DNA from: Berberis thunbergii
Taxonomy: Eukaryota > Streptophyta > Magnoliopsida > Ranunculales > Berberidaceae
NCBI GenBank assembly: GCA_003290165.1
Contig: QNQO01000461.1
Span: forward strand, 496,001 to 560,000
DNA length: 64,000 nt
Direction: 5' to 3'
Shown: one piece after another, positions 22,768-33,650 of the stretch
Numbering within the stretch: position 1 is the stretch's first letter
Layout: each line of letters begins with the position of its first letter
Made by a program: the position numbers and the translations under genes
The notes under the pieces: model-generated
The model's database searches: none
What the model was told of the DNA's origin: nothing
The model's input: the letters and a program-made list of their open reading frames with translations, nothing else

Positions 22768-23840
22768 TGTCACGCGGGAAAGCAAAACAGAATTTTAAAT
22801 ATCAGAAATGGCGCCTAAACAACAGAGAGCGGGAATGTTGAAATTCAAATAAGGGTAGTTTTGGTAATTCCGTAGTTCATATAGTTAGGAACACTGTAGA
22901 ACACAATACGTGTCAGAAGTTGATTGGATGATTTGTAATTCTGTTAGGGAGCTCTATTATATAAAGACCCCCATTGTTTTAAAAAGCGTTTTTAAAGCGC
23001 GCCTTGAGGCGCGAGTCGAGGCGGGGCGCACAGAAATCGCCTCTGCGCGTACGAGTTGAGCTGCCAGTGTGAGGCGTTTTGAGGCGAGGCATTTTTAGGC
23101 GTACGCTTTTTTATTTCTTGATCAGTTGGCGTTATTTGGTAAATGGCTCCCCAAATGCACTTAGAAACACTGTAGTTGACAAGCAAATGGTTGATTGATT
23201 CATTGCTTGACATGCAGGACGCATTTGTTGTTCGCATGCCTACCTCTTCTAAGGAGATTGTCCCTTTTGAGGGTATTCCCAATTAAGGCAATCCAAACGA
23301 AAACACATGCTTTGGGGGCAATGTCACTGACCCATATCTTCCTGATGATATCTCTATCCCACCCTTGGATACTACCCCGCAGAGCTTAAGATAGACAAAT
23401 TTAAGCTGAACTGATCATTCTTGCCGCTTTGTTCCAACCTATCGTCTTCATGCTGGAATCTGAACTGATTCTCAGTAGTTTAATCTGCGTTGAACGTCAA
23501 AGGTGAAGAGTCCTCCTTGTTGGTGGCTTCCATATCATTGTAAAACTTGTTCTTTATTTGTTTGAATTTTTTATAAACATTTTTCACTATTTTTTACAAA
23601 AAAACGCCTCGAGGCTACGCTTCGCCTCGGAAAAAGCTCGATCGCCTCGAGTCTTAAAAACGCTTTTTAAAACATTGAAGACCCCAACTCATTTCAAATA
23701 GAAACAGAGAAGTTTTATTAGAAGTCACAGGCTCCTGTCCTAAGCTAGAACTTGAGATATATCTGTTTTTTTTGCTCTTCCATTAATCCAATTTCCAACT
23801 CATCTTCTATCCTTGTTGTTATTAAGTCACGATCGTGACA
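22768..23840 (+). repeat. 5' LTR of the chromovirus, split by a hAT element
   Basis: The LTR is 360 bp once the 705-bp insert and one copy of AAGACCCC are removed. The TATA box TATATAAAG is at 22959-22967. The insertion point directly follows it, so promoter and transcript start are now about 0.7 kb further apart. Confidence 0.93.
22973..23677. mobile_element. hAT non-autonomous element inside the chromovirus LTR
   Basis: The termini CATTGTTTTAAAAAGCG and (reverse complement) CAATGTTTTAAAAAGCG are nearly perfect inverted repeats of about 24 bp. AAGACCCC is duplicated at 22965-22972 and 23678-23685, an 8-bp hAT target duplication. The second LTR holds the empty site (TATAAAGACCCCAACTC). Subterminal GAGGCG/CGCCTC repeats flank a core with no transposase. 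Confidence 0.95.
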
Positions 23841-23842
23841 TT

Positions 23843-23854
23843 TGGTATCAGAGC
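23843..23854 (+). promoter_or_regulatory. Primer-binding site, initiator tRNA-Met type
   Basis: TGGTATCAGAGC, two bases after the LTR, is the standard plant complement to the initiator methionine tRNA 3' end. Confidence 0.9.
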
Positions 23855-23883
23855 CTACCCTAATCCAACCTGTGCAACCCATT

Positions 23884-25198
23884 ATGGAAACAAGAGCTAA
23901 GGAAATAGAGGGATTCATGAGAGATACCAAGAGAGACCAAATCGAAACCCATAACCAGATTGAGATTCTGAAAGCTGATTTCAAAAGGATGCAGACTGAA
24001 TTCCAGGGAATGCTACAGACCAATGATGCCAATAGAAAGAAACTGGAGCAGATTTTTCAATTTCTGCAACACCTACCAGGTGTTCGAGGAACTGTTGTCG
24101 CTGAAAGTTCTTCAACAACCCATGCTAGCACTCTCCCAGATCAGGCACAGATGCCACAATGGGGATCCAATCCGGATTCTCAAGGTAACTTTCATCGTAT
24201 TCCCAAACTGGATTTTCCTACTTTTGATGGTGTTAATCCTAGAGCTTTCATTAAGAAGTGTGAGAGATACTTTGCACTCTTCCAGATACTTGAGAATAAC
24301 AAAGTTACCATTGCTTCCATTCATCTCACTGGTCAAAGCCGATCTATGGTTTTTGGACTACCAAGTTAAACAGGAAACCATATCTTGGAATTCATTTGTG
24401 CATGATCTGTGTACTAGATTTGAAGAATCAGTGTTAGAAAACTATGTAGATCTGTTTAACAAGCTTGGCCAAGACTCCTCAGTGACCGACTATTTTGACA
24501 AGTTCGAAGAATTAAAATCACTTATGCTCAGCCATAACCCCCACCTAGATGAAACTTATTTTGTGCTCAGCTTCTTAAGTGGCCTCAAGCCTAGTATTAA
24601 ATCCTTGGTTCAGCTGTTCAAGCCTACCACAGTAAACCAAGCCTTCTCACTAGCCAGAATGCACGAAGCATCCACTCTCAGCCAACAAAACGCCCATATA
24701 CACACTCACAACAACCCAACACCGGCCAGAAATGGAGCCTATATCACCACCACCAATCTGAATCATAAACCCAACCAGTATTTCCAACGTCTTCCTAATA
24801 CATCAGCCCCTTCAAATACCAGTTACAGACCAATAAATAACCACACCACCACTCCTATGGTCAGATTTTCAGGCTCCACACCTCCAATCAAACGCCTCAC
24901 TCCTATCCAGATGAGAATTAGACAGGAGAAAGGATTGTGTTACAACTGCGATGAACAATACAAACCTGGTCACTTATGTAAGCAACAACACTTGTACTTA
25001 ATGATTCCTGATGGTGATTCATTGGATGAACCTAATGAAGAAGGGCTACCTAATGAAGAATTATCTCAGATGAAGACTTATCTCAGGAAGTTCACTCTGA
25101 CATGGAGGTGTCCCTTCACGCATTACATGGGAGTTTTGCAGCCAATACACTCTTACTTAAAGGGAGGATTAAGAAAAGGAGTATTTCCATTCTCATAG
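23884..25198 (+). pseudogene. Chromovirus gag with zinc knuckle, frameshifted
   Basis: It starts at ATG 23884 (METRAKEIEGFMRD). The N-terminal half is predicted coiled coil. The capsid region begins with PKLDFPTFDGVNPRAFIKKC and continues after a frameshift near 24350 (HLTGQ…/WFLDYQVKQE) with SVTDYFDKFEELKSLM and FVLSFLSGLKPSIKSLV. The zinc knuckle CYNCDEQYKPGHLC is at about 24938-24980. A further frame change near 25105 leads into protease. Gag packages the RNA. The frame breaks prevent an intact product. Confidence 0.92.
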
Positions 25199-25746
25199 AC
25201 ACAGGGAGTACACACTCGTTCATTGACCCTAGTGTCATACGAGAAACAAATTGGCCAACCATAATGACACCGCAAATGGTGGTGCGAGTGGCAAACAGAC
25301 ACCAATTACACAGCAATGCCCTTTGTGAATGTCTACAGTGGACAATGCAGGGATTAAAATGTGAAGGAAGGATCAGAGTACTGTCATTAGGGGGTTACGA
25401 CATGGTCATCGGAGGTGATTGGTTGAAAAAGTTTGATGATATTATCATTAACCTCAAGAAACTACAGTTGACTCTACAAGTAAATGGGAAACCCATCACC
25501 TTACGAGGGATTACCAATGAGGGCTCCCTATGTATCATGGAACAAAAGAGTTTCTCAAAATTCTTCAGAAAGCATAATCCATCCTTTATTGGACACTTGT
25601 TCTCCATCACAAGTCCACCTACTATTACACCAGAGAATCCAGCTCTCTCAGCCCTACTACAAGAATACTCTGACATTTTCCAAGTACCCCACTTCCCTCC
25701 CACCCCAAAGGCCACTGGATCACAAGATTCCCCTCAAAACTGGTAG
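25102..25746 (+). pseudogene. Chromovirus protease
   Basis: A retropepsin-like domain with the active-site run SILIDTGSTHSFIDPSVI near 25180-25240 and the flap/second-lobe motif GYDMVIGGDWLKKFDDI. It lies between gag and RT as in Ty3/gypsy. The frame shifts at about 25700 (HFPPT…RPLDHKIPLKTG), where the proximal RT sequence continues in another frame until a TAG at 25786. Confidence 0.92.
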
Positions 25747-25795
25747 CACCCCAACTTCTCAACTTCCTTATAAAATCCCTTATATGTAGAAATTT

Positions 25796-28456
25796 GTGGT
25801 GGAAGAACTGGTTGCAGAGATGCTGGAAATTGGCCTTATACAACCTTCCCAGAGCCCCTTTGCTGCTCCTATTTTGCTGGTAAAGAAGAAGGATCAGACC
25901 TGGCGCTTTTGTGTTGATTACAGGAAATTAAATGAAATAACAGTGAAAAACAAATTTCCTATTCCACTGGTGGAAGAGCTATTAGATGAACTCAATGGTG
26001 CAACAGTTTTCTCTAAATTGGACCTCAGATCCGGATATCACCAGCTGCTGGTACACCCTCCTGATGTGCATAAGACGACTTTTCGAACTCACCAAGGCCA
26101 CTATGAGTTCTTAGTCATGCCTTTTGGCCTCACTAACGCTCCTGCCACCTTCCAAGCTTTGATGAACCAGGTATTTCAACCATACTTACGGAAGTTTATC
26201 TTAGTTTTTTTTGACGACATTCTGGTTTACAACACTTCTATGGAGACTCACTTATCTCATCTTCATATCACCTTTGCCACATTGAGACACCATCAACTAT
26301 ATGCAAAGCTGTCCAAATGTTCGTTTCTTCAGCCTAAGCTTGAGTACTTAGGACATATTATAAGTTCAGAGGGTGTGGCAGCTGACCCACAAAAGATTGA
26401 TGCTATGCACTCTTGGCCAATTCCAGCTAACATTAAACAACTTCGAGGGTTCCTTGGGTTGACGGGGTATTACCGCAAGTTCATTCGCCATTATGGACAA
26501 CTAGTTCAGCCCCTCACTGAGTTGCTCAAAAAGGATTGTTTTCAATGGAACTCTCACACTACTGCAGCTTTTCAGCAATTGAAGTCAGCTATGTGCAATG
26601 CACCAGTTTTGGCCTTACCCAATTTCAACCAACCTTTCACTATCGAAACTGATGCGTGTAACCGCGGAGTTGGGGCTGTGCTCTCTCAACAAGGCCGACC
26701 AATAGCATACTTTAGTAAAGCCTTGGGGCCTAAACAATTGATGCTTTCAACTTATGAGAAGGAGATGTTTGCAATTGTTCTAGCTGTGCACAGGTGGCGA
26801 TCCTATCTGCTGGGCTCTAAATTCACTATCTACATTGATCACCAGAGCATCTGTCACTTCCTTTCTCAAAAAGTCACAACTCTTCTCCAGCAACGATGGC
26901 TTTCCAAGCTCCTCGGCTATGACTACAACATTGTTTACAAGAAAGGGATCGACAATACAGCAGCAGATGCTCTGTCAAGGAGGGAGGTGCAAGAGAGTTC
27001 ATGCCTAGCCCTTACCACTGTCACACCCATTTGGCTCTCTAAGGTTACTCACAGTTATAGTAATGACCAGGCCGCACAGACACTCCTTCAGAAACTCATC
27101 ATTGATGAAGCAGCAGTACCCAATTTCACCATCACACAAGGGCTTCTCAGACACAAAGGCTGCCTGTACATTGGCTCTACTGAACCCTTAAGAACACAGA
27201 TTCTTACCTCCTTGCATAGCTCAGCCATGGGTGGTCATTCAGGTATAAATGCTAGCTTGTTTCGACTCAAACAATGCTTCTACTGGCCAGGAATGAGACA
27301 ACAACTCACAGAATTTGTGACTAATTGTGATGTATGTCAACGCAACAAAACGGATCAGTCCGCCTACGGTGGATTGCTTCAACCCCTCCCTATTCCTCAA
27401 CAAGCTTGGCAACACATTTCAATGGACTTCATTGAAGGCTTACCCGTGTCTCAACATAAGTCAGTCATACTAGTCGTTGTTGATCGACTGACCAAATATA
27501 GCCACTTCTTGGCCTTGTCTCATCCCTACACTTCAGCAATGGTGGCTGAGGTATTCCTCCAACACGTTTATAAGCTTCACAGTCTACCTGCTTCAATCGT
27601 TTCCGACCGCGACAAAGTCTTTATTAGTGCCTTCTGGCAAGACTTGTTCTCGGCTTTGGGTATCACTTTGTCTATGAGCTCCGCATATCACCCCCAAACT
27701 GATGGGCAGACCGAGCGTACCAATGCTTGCCTCGAGACATATTTGCGTTGCATGACTAGCGATATACCTTCCCAATGGGCTAGGTGGTTATATCTGGCAG
27801 AGCACTGGTTCAATACCACCTTTCATTCAAGCCTACAAACCACGCCATTTCAAGCCCTCTATGGCTATTCCCCACCCCTCTTGGCTCTCCCTCTTATCAG
27901 CTCTCTCACTGCTCCATCTGTTCAGCAATATCTACAAGAACATGACCAAATGCTAACTTTGATAAAAAAGAAACTACTGAAAGCACAGGAACGCATGAAA
28001 GTGTACGCTGACAAGCATAGGACTGACAGACAATTCAACACTGGTGACTGGGTGTATTTACGCCTCCAACCTTATCGCCAGACCTCGGTCAATTTGCGTC
28101 GCAACCTCAAGCTTTCAGCCAAGTTTTACGGGCACTTCCAAATCCTCGAGAAAATTGGTCAAGTGGCGTATAAACTGTTGCTTCCTCAAGGCTCTCGCAT
28201 CCACAACGTCTTCCATGTCTCTCAGCTCAAACGTAAGCTCGAACAGTCAGTCATCGCAACACCTCAGCTCCCTTTGGTCGACCACAGTGGCAACTTCAAG
28301 GTTGAGCCAGTGGCCATTCTCGCTAGGCGTCTCGTTCCTCGCCATAACAGAGCCATCACTCAAATTCTGGTACAATGGTCCAATTCGAGTAATAAGGAAG
28401 CCACATGGGAAGATTATGCTACCATTACGTCGAAGTTCCCTAACATCCATCCTTGA
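25796..28456 (+). CDS. Chromovirus pol: RT, RNase H, integrase, chromodomain (886 codons open)
   Basis: A long uninterrupted pol frame, residues counted from 25796. RT has WRFCVDYRKLN (36-46), FSKLDLRSGYHQ (72-83) and the catalytic FFDD (138-141). RNase H has TDACNRGVGAVLSQQ (285-299) and AADALSRR (389-396). The integrase zinc finger lies about 474-515 (CDVCQRN), and the catalytic triad D544, D604 and E640 has D,D35E spacing. The C-terminal chromodomain (about 832-880, ILVQWSNSSNKEATWED) would direct integration to heterochromatin. There is no usable start: a TAG at 25786 and a frame change upstream separate it from gag-protease, so expression as a polyprotein is blocked. Confidence 0.95.
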   Translation: MVEELVAEMLEIGLIQPSQSPFAAPILLVKKKDQTWRFCVDYRKLNEITVKNKFPIPLVEELLDELNGATVFSKLDLRSGYHQLLVHPPDVHKTTFRTHQGHYEFLVMPFGLTNAPATFQALMNQVFQPYLRKFILVFFDDILVYNTSMETHLSHLHITFATLRHHQLYAKLSKCSFLQPKLEYLGHIISSEGVAADPQKIDAMHSWPIPANIKQLRGFLGLTGYYRKFIRHYGQLVQPLTELLKKDCFQWNSHTTAAFQQLKSAMCNAPVLALPNFNQPFTIETDACNRGVGAVLSQQGRPIAYFSKALGPKQLMLSTYEKEMFAIVLAVHRWRSYLLGSKFTIYIDHQSICHFLSQKVTTLLQQRWLSKLLGYDYNIVYKKGIDNTAADALSRREVQESSCLALTTVTPIWLSKVTHSYSNDQAAQTLLQKLIIDEAAVPNFTITQGLLRHKGCLYIGSTEPLRTQILTSLHSSAMGGHSGINASLFRLKQCFYWPGMRQQLTEFVTNCDVCQRNKTDQSAYGGLLQPLPIPQQAWQHISMDFIEGLPVSQHKSVILVVVDRLTKYSHFLALSHPYTSAMVAEVFLQHVYKLHSLPASIVSDRDKVFISAFWQDLFSALGITLSMSSAYHPQTDGQTERTNACLETYLRCMTSDIPSQWARWLYLAEHWFNTTFHSSLQTTPFQALYGYSPPLLALPLISSLTAPSVQQYLQEHDQMLTLIKKKLLKAQERMKVYADKHRTDRQFNTGDWVYLRLQPYRQTSVNLRRNLKLSAKFYGHFQILEKIGQVAYKLLLPQGSRIHNVFHVSQLKRKLEQSVIATPQLPLVDHSGNFKVEPVAILARRLVPRHNRAITQILVQWSNSSNKEATWEDYATITSKFPNIHP

Positions 28457-28470
28457 GGACAAGGATTTCT

Positions 28471-28485
28471 AAATGGGGAGGGTAA
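28471..28485 (+). promoter_or_regulatory. Polypurine tract of the chromovirus
   Basis: AAATGGGGAGGGTAA lies directly before the 3' LTR, the expected position for plus-strand priming. Confidence 0.85.
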
Positions 28486-28845
28486 TGTCACGCGGGAAAG
28501 CAAAACAGAATTTTAAATATCAGAAATGGCGCCTAAACAACAGAGAGCGGGAATGTTGAAATTCAAATAAGGGTAGTTTTGGTAATTCCGTAGTTCATAT
28601 AGTTAGGAACACTGTAGAACACAATGTGTGTCAGAAGTTGATTGGATGATTTGTAATTCTGTTAGGGAGCTCTATTATATAAAGACCCCAACTCATTTCA
28701 AATAGAAACAGAGAAGTTTTATTAGAAGTCACAGGCTCTTGTCCTAAGCTGGAACTTGAGATATATCTGTTTGTTTTGCTCTTCCATTAATCCAATCTTC
28801 CAACTCATCTTCTATCCTTGTTGTTATTAAGTCACAATCGTGACA
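28486..28845 (+). repeat. 3' LTR of the chromovirus
   Basis: 360 bp, uninterrupted, TGTCACG...GTGACA. It contains the intact empty site for the hAT insertion carried by the 5' LTR. Confidence 0.95.
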
Positions 28846-28850
28846 TATGA

Positions 28851-30391
28851 AACAAAACATGTCTACCTTACCGTGACCATCTTGGAGCAAGAAGGATGGA
28901 GTAGACAGGAAGACAAGGGTTTGGTTGAAGAGAAGGAATGTTATGATCATTCCCAAATCACTAGAATACCTAGATGATAACACTAAAAGAGAGCATTATA
29001 ATATGCAACAAATAATAAGGCCTCAAAAGAGCTATTTGCAAACAAATGAGCAATCTCATGGGAACTTTAATGGCAAACACCATATAAGAAAGAATAAAGG
29101 AGAGAATTTAATATAACATACAAAACATGATTAGGCCTCATAAAAACATGAATAAATAAATAAAATAACAAAAATGAAGAAAAAACTGCATAGTAAATCA
29201 AATTGATAACAAATAGGACCAAAACTTTCCAAAATAGATTTGTTCAATATTACCTATGCTTCAAGATCAGATAGAAGAGACTTCCAAGTTTTGTTCCTAC
29301 CGAAAGACCGGAACCCTAGATATGAAGCTTCACCAAAATGACAAAAATGAGTTCAGAAAGGACAGCACAAAAGAAATAAAAGGATAGCAAGAGTGAGAGG
29401 AAGGAGACGGGAGCAAAAGTGAGTGAAAAGGAGACAAAGCTCCACATAAAAAGATCATGAAAAGAGATTGATACAGAGAGAAACAAACCTGCTGGAATAA
29501 AAGAAACCTTTAATGTCCAGGATGGAGTTTGAGTTCTTTGATCTCTGTCAGGATATGTTTTCTTTCTCTCAAGCTCTTTCCCATTGTTCTCTCCAACATT
29601 GACAGTGATTTTGCACTAAAAGATATTGAACGGGAGATTGAGGTATGGCTTAATTTTAAAAAAGTATCCATTCAGACCAACGATTGTGATTTCATTTTTC
29701 GAAGAAATATGTGTAGAAAAAATGTAAACATTTGGGTTATAATTTTAAAGTTATCAATATAATTTAAGCATTTTAAACTCTTACATGCTACATAAAGAGT
29801 TTCACAATATAATGTCGTACAAACTGCATATTGCATAATAATCACTTATATAAATTTTTTTAATAATAACTAAGGTTATAATGGATTAAAATATATAAAA
29901 TTTGAGATTAGTCTAATGAAAGAAATAAATATTTTGAATTCGAAAAAAATTTCGGTAACTCAAAAAAAAAAAAAAATTTCGTGCAATTTCGACATTTTTC
30001 GAGAAATCACATTAAGACCTTGAGAAAAAAAATCATATATTATCAGGGACTCCAGGGAGAATTGATGGAGAATGTGCATGACCAAGAAAACATGGAAAGA
30101 ACTAGTATGGTAATAGATATTCTAAGTTTTGTTTTACATTTTGTTGCCCATTCAACCAAGAAGCCAAAGGGATTCATCCGATTTTAATCTGTACAGATAT
30201 ACAAAGCAAGTGTCTCTAAGCTCTAACCATCTTGTCTAAGCACTTAGTTTCAGTTCAGGCTGACCCTGGGCCTAGTCAACATCATACAAGATGTCACAGC
30301 CAAAATATTTCATGACCATCCAACAAGAGGTTATTTTATCTTAAACTAAAAGTAAAGGATATATTTCAGCCATCATTCTTCACGTAGAACA
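28851..30391. other. Gene-free stretch between chromovirus and PPR gene
   Basis: AT-rich DNA with no motif or repeat boundary I can support. The part near 30392 should hold the PPR 3' UTR (minus strand). No polyadenylation site is assigned. Confidence 0.5.
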
Positions 30392-32202
30392 CTAATATTG
30401 TGCCCTTGGGACATAACCAGCATGCCTGAGATGCTGCCCTAACCTGTCTATCATGTTATATATCCTTGACGATTGAGGGTGTGACCGATCTGCAACTGTA
30501 AATTCATGAACTTCATCATCCACCTCAACCGAACTTGCTCCTGGCTCTTTCTGTATTCCTTTATGTTTCATTTGTAATCGCGCCTTAGCTAAATCATTCC
30601 AATTGCCTGCCGCAGCATATATGTTGGACAATATAGTATAGTTGCCCACATCTGAGGGTTCCAATTTGACAAGTCGATCAACAACTTTTTCTGCAAGCTC
30701 TACGTCATTATGCATTCGACAAGCCCCCAAGAGGGTACCCCAAATGATTGCATTTGGCTCCATGGGCATCCTGTGGATCAACTCGAACGCCTTGTCCAAA
30801 CAGCCCCCACGTCCAAGAAGATCAATCATGCAACCATAGTGCTCAACTTTAGGCACAATGTTATACTCTTTTTCCATTATGGAGAAGTAGTGGAGGCCTT
30901 CACTTACAAGACCTACATGTGTACATGCACACAACACACCAACAAAGGTGACTCCATCAGGGGTGGCCCCTTCTTGTTTCATCCTCGAGAAAAGGTCTAG
31001 TGCTCTCTCGCCATGCCCATGCATGGCTAGCCCTTGGATCATGGAATTCCAAGAAACAACATCCTTTTTTACCATCCCATAAAAAACACTCATTGCTTTG
31101 TCAAGATCCCCACATTTTGCATACATATCAATCAATGCATTATGCACTTGAGTACTACATCTCAATCTATTATTTTGAATAGAAACGTGAATACGCTTAC
31201 CCAGACGAAGTAATCCTGATTTAGCTGATGCAGCCAATATGCTAATATAAGATCCATCATCAGGCTTCATTCCAGACTTCATCATCTGATCATACAAGTC
31301 ATATGCCTGTTTGGCAAGTCCTTTTTCAGCATATCCGGATATCATTATAGTCCAAGGAATCACAGTCTTAACGGGCATCTTATTAAACAACATATTTGCC
31401 ATCTCCATATCATCAGCTTTGCTATAGCCTGAAATCATCGTAGACCATGATACAACATTTCTATCGGGCATCACTTTAAACAATTCAAAAGCTGCATTCA
31501 TATCTCCTGCCTTAACATACCCATCTAAATAGTGTTCCAACTCACAGCATCTCTTTCAGGCATTTCGTCAAATAGTTTACGTGCTTTGCCCAACTCATCA
31601 GATTTTATGAAACCACTAATCAATGAATTCCATGACACAATATCTCTTTCAGGCATTGCATCAAATAACTTCTTAGCAGCATTGATACCACAAGTTTCTT
31701 CACACTTTGAATAAGAATCAATTAAAGCATTAGGCACAAATATATCTGAATAAAAGTCAAATTTTACAATATGGGTGTGTATCATTTGGACTTGGCGAAG
31801 TGCAGATTGACCCGTACAGGCCTTGAGAACAAAAGGGTATGTGAAATTGTCTGGAAAGACACCATTGTACTGCATTTCAATAAATATGGAGAAGGCTTGA
31901 GAATATTGGGAGTTGTGGATATAAGCTCTAATGAGAGTGTTGTAAAGGTGTACATTGGGCTGTGGAATTACATAGAAAGCGCTGAGAGCCAAGGCCATTT
32001 GACGACAAAGAGAGAATGCTAATATGAGCTTGGGAACAACATAAAGGTCTTGGTGTAGGCTGGTTTTGAAGATTTGAGCTTGAATTTGCTTCACGTGGTT
32101 GAGGTTAGAGCACTTGTGAAGATCTGATAACTTTTGTTCTAGCATTCTGCGTTGGGAAACCCATGTGGGTGTTCGAATTACATTGGGCCTGATAGACGCC
32201 AT
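30392..32202 (-). pseudogene. Pentatricopeptide repeat protein, PLS/E+ type, one frameshift
   Basis: An intronless minus-strand gene starting at ATG 32202 (MASIRPNVIRT). The first frame ends at TAG 31525-31527. The second frame carries on in register with PPR repeats, so one missing base near 31527-31533 (SWNT then LDGYVKAGDM) explains the break. Repeats include VHLYNTLIRAYIHNSQYSQA, DIFVPNALIDSYSKC, RDIVSWNSLISGFIKSDELG, RNVVSWSTMISGYSKADDME and DVVSWNSMIQGLAMHGHGER. E and E+ motifs end the protein (SNIYAAAGNWNDLAKAR, GASSVEVDDEVHEFTVADRS); there is no DYW domain. Restored length would be about 600 residues. It resembles Arabidopsis At3g29230 from memory. The family acts in organelle RNA editing or processing. 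A sequencing error at the break would make it a normal gene. Confidence 0.93.
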
Positions 32203-33062
32203 ATTCAGCTTAGCTTAACAAGTATATAGTGTAGCAGTGGAGACCAACTGAGATCTGCAAGCTACAAAAGGAGAATAAAAGAAAAATCAATGACAATATT
32301 CTTCAAACCGCTTCACTTGAATCATTAAAAATCATCCATATCTGTCAAAATTGGATTGATCACCTCCACAATTTAGACTCCACATCAAATTAACCACAAA
32401 CCATAGACTCCATATGGGATTTCTAAAAAATTTAAATTACCACAAAAAAATAATGAATACCGGAGACAAAAGACGGTACGTTAAGAACATCTGACTACAT
32501 AGTAAACCATTTCTTTTTTTTTTTACTCTGAAATCATGAAGAATGTGAATAAAATAACTACTATATATATTTAAAAAATCTGAATAAATAAATACTTGTC
32601 AAAAATCGACGAAAGATTTCAAGGCTACCAACACAAACACACACAGATGGTAATATTGCATATTGAGAAGAAATTCAGCAATACAAAAGAAAACTTGCTC
32701 AATGAAAAAACAAATTTGAATGAATGTTAACTGTAAATATGAAATTTTTATTGAGGTCTCTATAACGATAGATTACCTGATAAGTATTTGTTATCTGAAA
32801 CCAGCGAGAGAGACCAAAGTGAGAGGTATACAGGAAATGGGATTGCTCCCTTACAACTTCATTCAAGTAACGTAATAGTTGAATGAGTTATCTAACGAAG
32901 AGAAAAAGGAACAGAAGGTGAGAGAGGCGTTGAAGAAGAAGAGATGATGAAGAGAGAGTGGAGGGAGTGAAGTTGAAGAAGGGGAGAGTGGGGTTAGGGA
33001 TTGGTTTTTTGGAGGGCTGCTAACGGCACATATTATTTGTCTAAATGCTCCCCACCAGATAG
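32203..33062. other. Upstream region of the PPR gene
   Basis: AT-rich promoter-side DNA of the minus-strand PPR gene. A purine-rich stretch (GAAGAGA units, 32890-32990) is the only notable composition. No core promoter is assigned. Confidence 0.45.
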
Positions 33063-33070
33063 TTAAAAAC

Positions 33071-33420
33071 TAGGGGTGGGCAATGTCGGTTCGGTTCGGT
33101 TTTGAGCTTCAAATCGATTTCATTTGGTTTGCCCAAAACCCAAACTGAAATCGAATTTTGTATTTGTAAACTGATGAATTAGATTGAACCGAATTTCGGA
33201 TCGGTTGGGCTGAAATTTTAGGCTCAAGCATTTGAAAGACTTTCATTAAAAACATGTCCAATTTTTTTACAAACCAAATTTTTAGCTCAAACTTGAAAAC
33301 TTTGAGAGAAATGGGTGATTCAGTGCAACATGGTGTATTGCAGTGCATTTGTTGCACTAATCAGGTATTGACACCTACCTGTTATTTAGTTATACATATA
33401 TATACATATATATACATATA

Positions 33421-33454
<34 letters not shown>

Positions 33455-33642
33455 ATTAATCGGCCGGTTCGGTTATAAATCGGTCGATTTAAAATCGTAA
33501 ACCGATTTTGAACCGTTTATAATCGGTTCGGTTCAGTTTAAATTATTTTATTTCTACTCATATTTTGGTTCGGTTACCGAACCAAATTTGAAAACCGGTT
33601 CGGTCGATTAACCGAATTTAAATCGGTTTTTACCCGCCCCTA
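33071..33642. mobile_element. hAT MITE with TAGGGGTGGGC ends
   Basis: Left end TAGGGGTGGGCAATG and right end TTTTTACCCGCCCCTA, with TTAAAAAC duplicated at 33063-33070 and 33643-33650 (8 bp, hAT). The arms carry GGTTCGGTT repeats, and a (TA)n/(ATAC)n microsatellite lies at about 33392-33455. Non-coding. Confidence 0.92.
33392..33455. repeat. (TA)n / ACATATAT microsatellite
   Basis: Alternating TA and TACATATA units in the loop of the MITE, likely variable in length. Confidence 0.9.
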
Positions 33643-33650
33643 TTAAAAAC

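Larger units (their letters stand above)
22768..28845 (+). mobile_element. Full-length Ty3/gypsy chromovirus with a nested hAT
   Basis: Two 360-bp LTRs (22768-23840 including a 705-bp insertion, and 28486-28845) start TGTCACG and end GTGACA. TATGA flanks both sides (22763-22767 and 28846-28850). The order is LTR, PBS, gag, protease, RT, RNase H, integrase, chromodomain, polypurine tract, LTR. By eye the LTRs differ at about six bases plus one indel, so insertion is recent. Three frameshifts (about 24350, 25105 and 25700) and a TAG at 25786 inactivate the polyprotein. Confidence 0.95.

Noticed and set aside
22992..23389. Open frames inside the hAT insert as a transposase
   Set aside because: They are short and driven by GAGGCG repeats. 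No hAT dimerisation domain or catalytic motif is visible.
23843..23854. TGGTATCAGAG strings here and at 40532 as tRNA genes
   Set aside because: No cloverleaf surrounds them. They directly follow LTRs and are primer-binding sites.
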